Program-made: the position numbers and the translations under genes
Notes under the pieces: generated by a model
Databases searched by the model: none
The model's input: only the letters and a program-made list of their open reading frames with translations
What the model was told of the DNA's origin: nothing
From: an uncultured Muribaculaceae bacterium
Lineage (GTDB): Bacteria; Bacteroidota; Bacteroidia; Bacteroidales; Muribaculaceae
DNA length: 28,897 nucleotides
Assembly (NCBI GenBank): GCA_910583775.1
Contig: CAJTYD010000033.1
Span: forward strand, 1 to 28,897
Reading direction: 5' to 3'
In this document: piece by piece, positions 6,773 to 14,351 of the stretch
Layout: every line of letters starts with the position of its first letter
Numbering within the stretch: position 1 is the first letter of the stretch

Positions 6773-9760
6773 TCAGAATGTCACTTGTATGCCGAGCGTG
6801 GTATGTACTGCCTGCGGATAGATGCTCGCGCCGCCGAGATATTCGAAGCCCGGTGTCAGGCCGTTGATCTCCACCTCCGGATTCAGGCCTTTATAGCTGG
6901 TGAAGCGGGCCACATCCCGCAATGTCAGGTAGAAGCGGACATTGTCCAGATACTTGGTCCATTTCGAAGTGCGGAGGGTGTAGCCAACCGTTATGGCGTC
7001 GATCTTAAGGAAAGACGCATCGTGTATGAAATAGTCGCAGAGAACCTTGTCGCCCTTGAGATCCTTATTGTTCTCATACAGGTCTTTCACAAGATTCCAA
7101 CCGTTAGAACGGGCAAGACCCTGATACATCTCGGGCTGCGAGTAAACATCGAAGTTAAGCCAGCTGCGCAACTGGATTCCGAAATCGAAATCACGATATC
7201 TGAAAGTATTGTTCCATGCGCCGATGATAGCCGGGAACGCATTGCCGAGATGAGTCTTGTTGTCGGAGTTAAGATTGCTGCCTGAGGCGGGAACAACTTC
7301 GTTGTCCTTGTTATAGATCTGGATGTTTCCGTTCTCGTCAAGACCGGCGTAACGGTAAACGAAGAACTTGCCCAGTTTCGTTCCGTCGGAGAGACGGACA
7401 GCGTTGCCGGGAGAGCCGGGATTCGGGAAGCCGACCTCCTCCATATACTGTCCCTCCATACCGAGTTTTTTGATCTTGCCTGAATTATGCGATATGTTCA
7501 ATGTGGAGGTCCAGGAGAAGTTTTTGTTCTGAACGGGGATACCGCCGATTTCGATTTCCCATCCGCGGTTCTGCATCGATCCGATATTACGCCAGATCCT
7601 GTTTGACACCATAGGAGGCTGGGGAGCGTCGACCTCGAAAAGGAGATTGCCGATATCACGGGTATACCAGTCGAATTTACCCCAGAGACGGTTATCAAGG
7701 ACTGAGAAATCCAATCCGACGTTGAACTCCTTCTTCTCCTCCCAGCGGAGGTCGGGGTTAGCGTTGTTGTTGGGGCCGTAGCTCGGGAGCCACTTGCCGG
7801 CAGCTTCGTTGAGCCAGCCGCCCGCGTCATTCCGGAGGCGTGTCACGGTATTACCTGAGCTGAAGTCGTTGTTACCTGTCACACCGTAGGCGACACGGAT
7901 CTTAAGGTCGTTAAGCCAGCCGGCAGCCGGCTCCATGAAAGACTCGCTGCTTATTCTCCAGCCGCCGGAAACGGCCCAGAATGTACCCCAGCGATGGTTC
8001 TTTCCGAACTTGGACGAACCTTCACGACGGATAGAGGCGCTCGCCATATATTTATCATCGTATGAATAGTTGACACGTGCGAAGAAAGAAAGAAGACGTG
8101 TCCTTGTGGATTTGCCGGAACTCATGCCGGCCTTGCCGTCCTTGAGATAAGTGCCTTCGCCAAGATTCCAGGGACCTACGCCATTTACCGAGAAATCGCC
8201 GTTCTCGGCAGAAAACCATTCGTTGTCGCCGGTCCAGAAAGACCATCCGGCAGTCGCGTCAAGACGATGCTGCATGTCGCTGCCGAAACTCTTGAGATAG
8301 TTCAGATATGCATCGTAACTCAGATTGGTTGTCTTGTTGAACTGATGCGAGGCATAGCCCTGACGTTTGTTCTGGATCGAGCTGTATCTCTTGAAATCCT
8401 CATAATATGTCCACTGCGACCAGCGGCGGTCGATATTGGCAGAACCGTTGAGATAGAATCCGTCAAGAATACGGAATTTCAGGGTAGCCGTTCCAAGCAC
8501 CCAGTGGTCCTTACCGTCGTTGGAGCAATACATCACGTTTGAGACAGGCGTACCGCCCTCTACCGAGGCTCCGGCCTCGCTGACATTCCACATCGAGGGA
8601 TTCTCTATGCTGTATAACGGGATCGTGGGGTTCATCCTCATCGCCCAGCCTACGGTGCCTGCTCCGCCGCGACTGTCACGGTCGGCCTCTCTGGCCATAA
8701 GGCGGACGCCTACCTCAAGACGCTTGTCGAACATCTTATAAGTGGCATTGATACGGGCCGAATAGTCCTTACGGCTGTCACCGATCACAAGACCGTCGGC
8801 ATCCTTGTACATCAACGAGGAATAGACGCTCAGATTATCGGTTCCGCCCTGCAGGGTGAGCATGTGCTGATGTGAGAAAGCACGGTCGTTGGTCACGGCC
8901 TTATACCAGTCGGTGCTGTATCCCCAGTCGCTAGGAGTGGGAATCAACTCAGAGAGATACTCGTCGCGATTGAGCAACGTCGGGGTGTTGCGCATGAAAT
9001 CGGTAGAAAACTCTCCCGAATACGTTATACGTACTTTACCGGTCTTTGCCTGCTTTGTGGTGATGAGAATCACTCCGGCAGCCGCACGCGTACCATAGAT
9101 GGCGCCCGCGGACGCATCCTTAAGGACATCGATGCTTTCGATATCCTCCTGGGCGATCGAGCGGATATCGCCTCCCGGCACCCCGTCGATAACGACCAGC
9201 GGCTCTCTTCCTGCGTGAATCGATCCGACACCGCGAAGCTGGAAAGATGCCGAGGCATTCGGAGAATTGTTGCCGTCGATCGAAAGACCCGCGATCTTTC
9301 CCTGCAGAGCGGTGGCGACGGTAGCACCCCCTACTCCTCTTTGCAGATCGTCTCCGGAGATGGATGTGATGGAAGAGGTCACCTGCTTTTTCTGCATAGA
9401 GCCGTATCCGATAACCACTACCCCTTCAAGAAGACTGTTCTCCTCCTTAAGTATGACAGTGATGTCATTACGTCCGTTCAGAGCAATCTCCTGCGGTTCG
9501 AAACCGACGGCAGAAATCTTTAGTGTGGAATTCGGACTTACGCCGGTAAGCACGAATTTGCCGTCAAGATCGGCAGATGTGCCCTTCTTGGTCGTTTTGT
9601 CGAACACTGAGGCTCCGATCACAGGCTCGCCCTCTTTGTCAACGATCTTTCCTGTGACATCCGCCTTTGCTGTGAATCCGGTTAAAAGCATGAAGGCAAC
9701 AGCGATGAATATGCGTTGCCAGGCTTTCGGATTCCCCGATAAGAATTTTAATTGATTCAT
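6773..9760 (-). CDS. SusC/RagA-family TonB-linked outer-membrane transporter
   Basis: A 995-residue TonB-dependent transporter that imports oligosaccharides together with the SusD-like lipoprotein encoded next. In order it has a signal peptide (to about Ala33), a carboxypeptidase-regulatory-like domain (about 35-110, VTGKIVDKEGEPVIGASV), a plug domain starting after VVIGYGSMQKKQVTSSI, the SusC signature DASAGAIYGTRAAAGVILI, then a 22-strand type barrel ending in LGIQVTF with the terminal Phe of the outer-membrane assembly signal. Length is typical. It is the first gene of a susC-susD operon divergent from the regulator. Expression is probably controlled by that regulator through the 332-nt intergenic region. 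Confidence 0.96.
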   Translation of the reverse strand: MNQLKFLSGNPKAWQRIFIAVAFMLLTGFTAKADVTGKIVDKEGEPVIGASVFDKTTKKGTSADLDGKFVLTGVSPNSTLKISAVGFEPQEIALNGRNDITVILKEENSLLEGVVVIGYGSMQKKQVTSSITSISGDDLQRGVGGATVATALQGKIAGLSIDGNNSPNASASFQLRGVGSIHAGREPLVVIDGVPGGDIRSIAQEDIESIDVLKDASAGAIYGTRAAAGVILITTKQAKTGKVRITYSGEFSTDFMRNTPTLLNRDEYLSELIPTPSDWGYSTDWYKAVTNDRAFSHQHMLTLQGGTDNLSVYSSLMYKDADGLVIGDSRKDYSARINATYKMFDKRLEVGVRLMAREADRDSRGGAGTVGWAMRMNPTIPLYSIENPSMWNVSEAGASVEGGTPVSNVMYCSNDGKDHWVLGTATLKFRILDGFYLNGSANIDRRWSQWTYYEDFKRYSSIQNKRQGYASHQFNKTTNLSYDAYLNYLKSFGSDMQHRLDATAGWSFWTGDNEWFSAENGDFSVNGVGPWNLGEGTYLKDGKAGMSSGKSTRTRLLSFFARVNYSYDDKYMASASIRREGSSKFGKNHRWGTFWAVSGGWRISSESFMEPAAGWLNDLKIRVAYGVTGNNDFSSGNTVTRLRNDAGGWLNEAAGKWLPSYGPNNNANPDLRWEEKKEFNVGLDFSVLDNRLWGKFDWYTRDIGNLLFEVDAPQPPMVSNRIWRNIGSMQNRGWEIEIGGIPVQNKNFSWTSTLNISHNSGKIKKLGMEGQYMEEVGFPNPGSPGNAVRLSDGTKLGKFFVYRYAGLDENGNIQIYNKDNEVVPASGSNLNSDNKTHLGNAFPAIIGAWNNTFRYRDFDFGIQLRSWLNFDVYSQPEMYQGLARSNGWNLVKDLYENNKDLKGDKVLCDYFIHDASFLKIDAITVGYTLRTSKWTKYLDNVRFYLTLRDVARFTSYKGLNPEVEINGLTPGFEYLGGASIYPQAVHTTLGIQVTF

Positions 9761-9846
9761 GAATGTTAAGTTAGTTATTACAAAAATTTCAACTTCTGTT
9801 CAGGTGCCGCATACATAGAGCCTTTTCATGGTTTCCGGCACAGCGG

Positions 9847-9881
9847 CAAAATTATATCTGAAAAAGCACTGACAGGTCAAA
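9847..9881 (-). promoter_or_regulatory. candidate promoter of the susC-susD operon
   Basis: On the minus strand, TTTG (9881-9878) is followed after 23 nt by TAATTTTG (9854-9847), an exact -7 match. The spacer is 2-4 nt longer than usual, which is common for promoters needing an activator. The leader would be about 80 nt. Confidence 0.45.
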
Positions 9882-10062
9882 ATAGCTGACATTTGAAGTA
9901 TGAATAAAGACAATTCCGGCAAAAAACGGCATTTGTCACAAAACAATACCAAAATATCACTTAGAGATACCGTCCAAGGGATGGTCACAGAATTACATAA
10001 TTATTGATTATATGACAATTAGACAAATTATAAAAGAATATCGAAATATTCAAAAAATACAT

Positions 10063-10070
10063 TAACTTTG
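10063..10070 (+). promoter_or_regulatory. candidate -7 box of the hybrid regulator gene
   Basis: TAACTTTG is an exact TAnnTTTG match 22 nt before the ATG at 10093. No clear -33 element lies upstream. The leader would be short, about 15 nt. Confidence 0.5.
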
Positions 10071-10092
10071 CATATTACTCTATCAAAACATC

Positions 10093-13000
10093 ATGAATTC
10101 AGAAAAAAATGTCGTTCCGGGAGACCGGGGCTGTATTAAAATACCAATGGCCATACTGTCAATTATAGCCATTCTGATCCTTACCCTCCCGGCGCAGGGC
10201 CGGGTAAAAATAGAAAAGACCCGCAACATCGAGGGCATTTCGAACAACTCCGTGCTCAGCATTCTTCAGGATAGAATGGGTTATATATGGATGGGCAGTT
10301 ATGACGGTCTGAACCGTTATGACGGGAAACGTGTGGATGTTTTCAGATTTGAGCTCAATAACCCCGCGGGGCTGTCGGGAAATGTGATCGGAGAGATTTT
10401 TCCTTCCCAAGACGAAAACATCTGGGTGCTTACCTCCATGGGACTTGACCGGTTTTCCACAAAATCACTCAAGGCTACCGCCCATTTTCCGCATGTCCGC
10501 GCCGACCGTCAGCTTATGGCCGCCGATACGGTCGGGGATGCTTTCGTATTCTCTCCCGACGGTTCTCTTTCTCGCCTCGACCGCAAAAAGATGAGATTCG
10601 TCAAGACTCAGCTAAAGGGTCTTCCGGCTTACAAGGATGTTAAAAAAATTCTTCTTGACGGCAGAAACTCTCTCCTGATTATATGCAAGGATGGGAAAGC
10701 AAAAAAAATCGCATACGGATCCTCCCCGGCCCATAATAACGATAACCACTTCATGTCGCTCAAAGAGATAACCGTGTCAGAGACTCCTTTCAGCACGGTT
10801 ATCCCGGGTAAAGCAGGCTTCTATTTCACCGACGACAAGGGGAAACTGTTCTATTTCGACTATTCTTCCTATAAACGCAGATATATCGCCGATTTAAGGA
10901 ATCTGCCTTACGGCAGGATATCGGGAATAGCGCCTCTGGGAGGAAACCTTGTCATAGGCTTCTACGGAATAGGGACGGGGGTACTTTACGGTCCCGAAAA
11001 CAGACGTTTCGAAATGCTCTCCTCGGAAGTCGGAACCTTCAGCGTGATGTCCGACCGCCGGCAGCCACTTGTCTGGGTTGCATCCGACGGCGGGGGCCTG
11101 TATAAGATTTATGACGCCGACACAAGATATCATGCGATAAACTCATCTGTTATTCCGGGTCTTTCGAAGCCTATACGCTGTTTCAACACCGACGGGTCGG
11201 GGAATCTCTGGATAGGAACCAAGGGAAACGGCCTTTTCCGGATCAATAAATACAAATCATTCGTCAACACTTCCTCGATCCCTGAAGAGTCAATAAAACG
11301 CTTTGATGAAAGAAACGGCTTACCAGACAATCAGATATTTGCCATCACCGACAGCCGCTTTCATCCTGACCGGAAATGGATAGCCACACGTGGACCGGGA
11401 ATCTCATATATAGAGCCGGGCCGGGAAAAAATCCACAACATCCATCATCCCGGTATTCTCGACATCCATGACGTCTATGAGCAGAATGACTCCGTCTTAT
11501 GGCTGGCCTCTACCACCAGAGGATTGATACGAGCCGTGATATCCTCCCAAAACGGGAAGGAAACCATTGCGCCCGATAAAATTTCTGCTTTCGAGTTCAG
11601 ACTCGATCCTTACGTATGCAACGAGATTCATTCCATGGCTTTTGACGGAGACTCCACATTATATATAGGATGCCGCGGAGGTCTGGGGATAGTAGCATTC
11701 AATATCTTCAATTATAAATACAGTTTTATTTCGGGAATCACCCGACGTTTTCCGGCCATCGGCGACGTGATCAGTCTGTTCTATTCGAAAGATTCCCGGT
11801 TATATTTCGGATCGAGTGCCGGAGCCGGAATTCTCGACTGCGGCTCCCCGGGAGCCGAGCCGCGCATTCTTACCCATAAGGACGGGATGATCAACGATAT
11901 GGCCCATTCCATTATCCGGGACCGTGACGGAATAGTGTGGATAAGCACAAACAAAGGGCTCGTAAGATTCGATCCTCAAAACAATCAGATACACAATATA
12001 ACGGATTTCGAAGGCTCGATCATAGAATTCTGCGATAATGCCGGATATATATCCCCGATCGACGGAAACATCTTTTTCGGAGCCCTGAACGGAGTGGTAC
12101 GTATAGCTCCGGATGAACTGAAAAAAATTCCCGTCTCCGCCCCGACACCTTTCTATTTCAACGCCATCCAGATAAACGGACGTGACCGCAACCTCTACGA
12201 GCTTATGGAGGGGAAGGACCGTCTCTCACTTGCCTCTGATGAAAACACGATAAAGATCTCGTTTGCAGCCCTCGATTTCATAAAGGGGGACGATTTCAAT
12301 TATTACTACAAACTTGAGGGTCATGACAACGAATGGATAAATCTCGGAACAACCCCCGCCGTGACCTTCACCAATCTGCCTCCGGGAGACTACGTATTGA
12401 AGGTGACATATAGAAGCGACAGCGTGCAGACTCCGGAAGAGTCCTATTCGTTGCCTCTGACCATCCGCGCGCCCTGGTATCTGTCGACCATCGCGATAAT
12501 CGTTTACGTTCTTTCCGCAATCGGCGCGTCCCTCTCCGGCATTTATCTCATAAGGAAGTATTACCGCAAAAAACGCAAGGAATTCGAGATGAAACTCTAT
12601 GCCCATCAGCTGGAACAGCTTTATTCCGACCGCATGGAGTTCTTTCAGAGCATAACCCACGAACTCTGCACTCCTCTGACAATGATCATGGGCCTTTGCG
12701 ACCGACTGCGCTCAAATACAGGCAAACTGCACGACGACAAGCTTGAACGTTACATCGACTCTCTCCGGCAGCACAGTTCGCAGCTTAATGATCTGATTCA
12801 GGAGATACTGGACATCCGGCAAATGCAATCGCCCGATTTCCAGCTTATCAGAGTCCAGCCTGTCAAAATGGAGACTATATTCACCAAATGGGTTTTCCCG
12901 TTCGGCGAAATGGCTGCCGAAAACGGCATCACATTCGAGACATCGCTCGACAATCCTGATCTCAGATGGAACACCGACGCACCCTCAATCGGAAAGATAT

Positions 13001-14172
13001 TCACAAATCTTATCTCAAACGCATTGAAATATACTCCCGAGAAAGGCACGGTCAAAGTAGACTGCCGTCTGGAGGGAGAAGAGCTTCATTTCTCTGTATA
13101 TAACACAGGCGAGGGGATTCCGAAGGAAAAACTTGCCACCCTTTTCGACAAATACACCATGTTCCGGAACGCCGACAGAAACGGTTATACAGACATAGCG
13201 TCGCGCCATGGCCTCGGACTCTATATCTGCAAAGGACTCGTGGAAAGGCTTCATGGCAGCATTTCTGTTGAAAGCGCACCGGGAGAATACACACGCTTCG
13301 ACGTGAAACTCCCGAAACTTGACGTCTCACGGAAAGAAATCGCAAACAAAGGGAACGATTCGAGGACACCGAAATTTACCGACAGCGAGAAACGCCCCGC
13401 CATACTGGTAGTGGATGACAACCCCGACATTCTTTGGCTGGTCTCCGATATTCTCTCCGACAGATATGAGGTGATCACGGCCTCGGGCGTTGCCGAGGCT
13501 TTCGAAAAAATAAAACAGGAACTGCCGTCGCTGATAATAACGGATCTGATGATGCCGGACACCGACGGAATAGAGTTTACCGCCGAGCTTCGTAAAAACC
13601 GATATACAAAACATATCCCTATCCTTATCCTCTCGGCCAAACTGACCGAGAATCAAAAGATCGAGGGTTACGCCAGCGGGGCTGACGAATACATGACCAA
13701 GCCATTCTCCGCCGAATTCCTCAGAGTGGTGGTTGAACGCATGATCAACCGGAAGGAATCCGACAGAGACTACTATCATTCATCGAAGAGCGCCGTAACC
13801 CTCCAGGACGGCATCGAGATAACGAATGAGGACAAAGAATTCTTCGACCGGCTCAAACAGTATATAATCGATAATATCGAGGATGAAAACAAACTCAAGC
13901 CCGGTGAACTCGCCGAGGCCATGGGCATGGAATTACGCACCCTGTATCGTAAATTCAAAAAATCATCGCCGTTCACCCCGACGGAACTGGTAAAGAATTA
14001 CAGATATTCCTACGCCGCCAGACTTCTTCTCACCACAAACCTGACAATTCAGGAAATAATTTATAAAACAGGAGCCTCAAACAAGACAATATTCTATGCC
14101 GACTTCAAGAAAATATATGGGATGACACCCAGGGAATATCGTGAAAGAGGCGGCAGGCAGAGTAAGGAATAG
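10093..14172 (+). CDS. hybrid two-component system sensor/AraC-type regulator
   Basis: A 1359-residue inner-membrane regulator that senses a glycan breakdown product in the periplasm and activates the locus. An N-terminal hydrophobic segment (about 19-35) is followed by two-component propeller repeats from about 45 (NNSVLSILQDRMGYIWMGS and later copies), a Y_Y_Y domain (near LPPGDYVLKV, 762-771), and a membrane helix (about 797-820). The histidine kinase has phospho-acceptor His856 in HELCTPL, N-box Asn976 and the glycine loop HGLGLYI (1039-1045). The receiver has Asp1108/Asp1109, phospho-acceptor Asp1151 and Lys1183. An AraC-type helix-turn-helix ends the protein (about 1255-1355). The Arg normally following HEL is Cys859. 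Met19 is an alternative start. The closest targets are the divergent susCD operon and the GH92 operon. Confidence 0.96.
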   Translation: MNSEKNVVPGDRGCIKIPMAILSIIAILILTLPAQGRVKIEKTRNIEGISNNSVLSILQDRMGYIWMGSYDGLNRYDGKRVDVFRFELNNPAGLSGNVIGEIFPSQDENIWVLTSMGLDRFSTKSLKATAHFPHVRADRQLMAADTVGDAFVFSPDGSLSRLDRKKMRFVKTQLKGLPAYKDVKKILLDGRNSLLIICKDGKAKKIAYGSSPAHNNDNHFMSLKEITVSETPFSTVIPGKAGFYFTDDKGKLFYFDYSSYKRRYIADLRNLPYGRISGIAPLGGNLVIGFYGIGTGVLYGPENRRFEMLSSEVGTFSVMSDRRQPLVWVASDGGGLYKIYDADTRYHAINSSVIPGLSKPIRCFNTDGSGNLWIGTKGNGLFRINKYKSFVNTSSIPEESIKRFDERNGLPDNQIFAITDSRFHPDRKWIATRGPGISYIEPGREKIHNIHHPGILDIHDVYEQNDSVLWLASTTRGLIRAVISSQNGKETIAPDKISAFEFRLDPYVCNEIHSMAFDGDSTLYIGCRGGLGIVAFNIFNYKYSFISGITRRFPAIGDVISLFYSKDSRLYFGSSAGAGILDCGSPGAEPRILTHKDGMINDMAHSIIRDRDGIVWISTNKGLVRFDPQNNQIHNITDFEGSIIEFCDNAGYISPIDGNIFFGALNGVVRIAPDELKKIPVSAPTPFYFNAIQINGRDRNLYELMEGKDRLSLASDENTIKISFAALDFIKGDDFNYYYKLEGHDNEWINLGTTPAVTFTNLPPGDYVLKVTYRSDSVQTPEESYSLPLTIRAPWYLSTIAIIVYVLSAIGASLSGIYLIRKYYRKKRKEFEMKLYAHQLEQLYSDRMEFFQSITHELCTPLTMIMGLCDRLRSNTGKLHDDKLERYIDSLRQHSSQLNDLIQEILDIRQMQSPDFQLIRVQPVKMETIFTKWVFPFGEMAAENGITFETSLDNPDLRWNTDAPSIGKIFTNLISNALKYTPEKGTVKVDCRLEGEELHFSVYNTGEGIPKEKLATLFDKYTMFRNADRNGYTDIASRHGLGLYICKGLVERLHGSISVESAPGEYTRFDVKLPKLDVSRKEIANKGNDSRTPKFTDSEKRPAILVVDDNPDILWLVSDILSDRYEVITASGVAEAFEKIKQELPSLIITDLMMPDTDGIEFTAELRKNRYTKHIPILILSAKLTENQKIEGYASGADEYMTKPFSAEFLRVVVERMINRKESDRDYYHSSKSAVTLQDGIEITNEDKEFFDRLKQYIIDNIEDENKLKPGELAEAMGMELRTLYRKFKKSSPFTPTELVKNYRYSYAARLLLTTNLTIQEIIYKTGASNKTIFYADFKKIYGMTPREYRERGGRQSKE

Positions 14173-14276
14173 CGACATTATGTATCTTTCCGCGACAATC
14201 GTATCGACAAATCCGAAGTGTCGTTAAAGGCGCCAAATTTGTCAGAATTGTTTACCTGATGATCAATCTCTGAGTA

Positions 14277-14284
14277 TAATTTTG
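14277..14284 (+). promoter_or_regulatory. candidate -7 box of the GH92 operon
   Basis: TAATTTTG is an exact TAnnTTTG match in the 179-nt gap after the regulator, giving a start site near 14290 and a leader of about 60 nt. No good -33 element at the standard spacing is seen. Upstream are three GACAAW motifs: 14194-14199, 14206-14211 and, inverted, 14238-14243. That pattern would suit activation by the adjacent regulator. Confidence 0.5.
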
Positions 14285-14289
14285 CAGAC

Positions 14290-14308
14290 GGAGTGAAAGA
14301 TGCACTCC
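14290..14308 (+). promoter_or_regulatory. 5'-leader hairpin of the GH92 operon
   Basis: GGAGTG (14290-14295) pairs with CACTCC (14303-14308) around a 7-nt loop. It would sit at the extreme 5' end of a transcript from the TAATTTTG box, where such hairpins can stabilise mRNA. The role is an inference. Confidence 0.35.
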
Positions 14309-14314
14309 CGAACC

Positions 14315-14349
14315 ATAGCATATAGCATAAACACAAACAACAATAGCAT
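14315..14349 (+). repeat. ATAGCAT heptamer repeats in the leader
   Basis: ATAGCAT occurs in tandem at 14315-14321 and 14322-14328 and again at 14343-14349. The third copy is 21 nt, three repeat units, from the second and ends two bases before the start codon at 14352. The function is unknown. Confidence 0.6.
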
Positions 14350-14351
14350 TA

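Larger units (their letters stand above)
9761..10092. other. divergent regulatory region, susC-like / hybrid regulator
   Basis: A 332-nt AT-rich gap between two outward-facing genes. It holds a likely -7 box for each side and four copies of GACAA followed by A or T: 9909-9914 and 10014-10019 and 10022-10027 on the plus strand, and 9932-9937 on the minus strand. Two ATACC direct repeats (9946-9950, 9967-9971) are exactly 21 bp apart. No reading frame or RNA gene was recognised. Confidence 0.6.

Noticed and set aside
5944..6867. 307-residue plus-strand frame across the susC/susD junction
   Set aside because: Antisense to two clearly recognised genes, with no domain of its own.
9931..14256. 20-nt match ATTTGTCA-N-AA-N5-TACC between the susC and GH92 upstream regions (9931-9950 and 14237-14256)
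   Set aside because: Fourteen matches in 20 is about what chance gives when two AT-rich regions of this size are compared; only the shorter GACAAW motif seemed over-represented.
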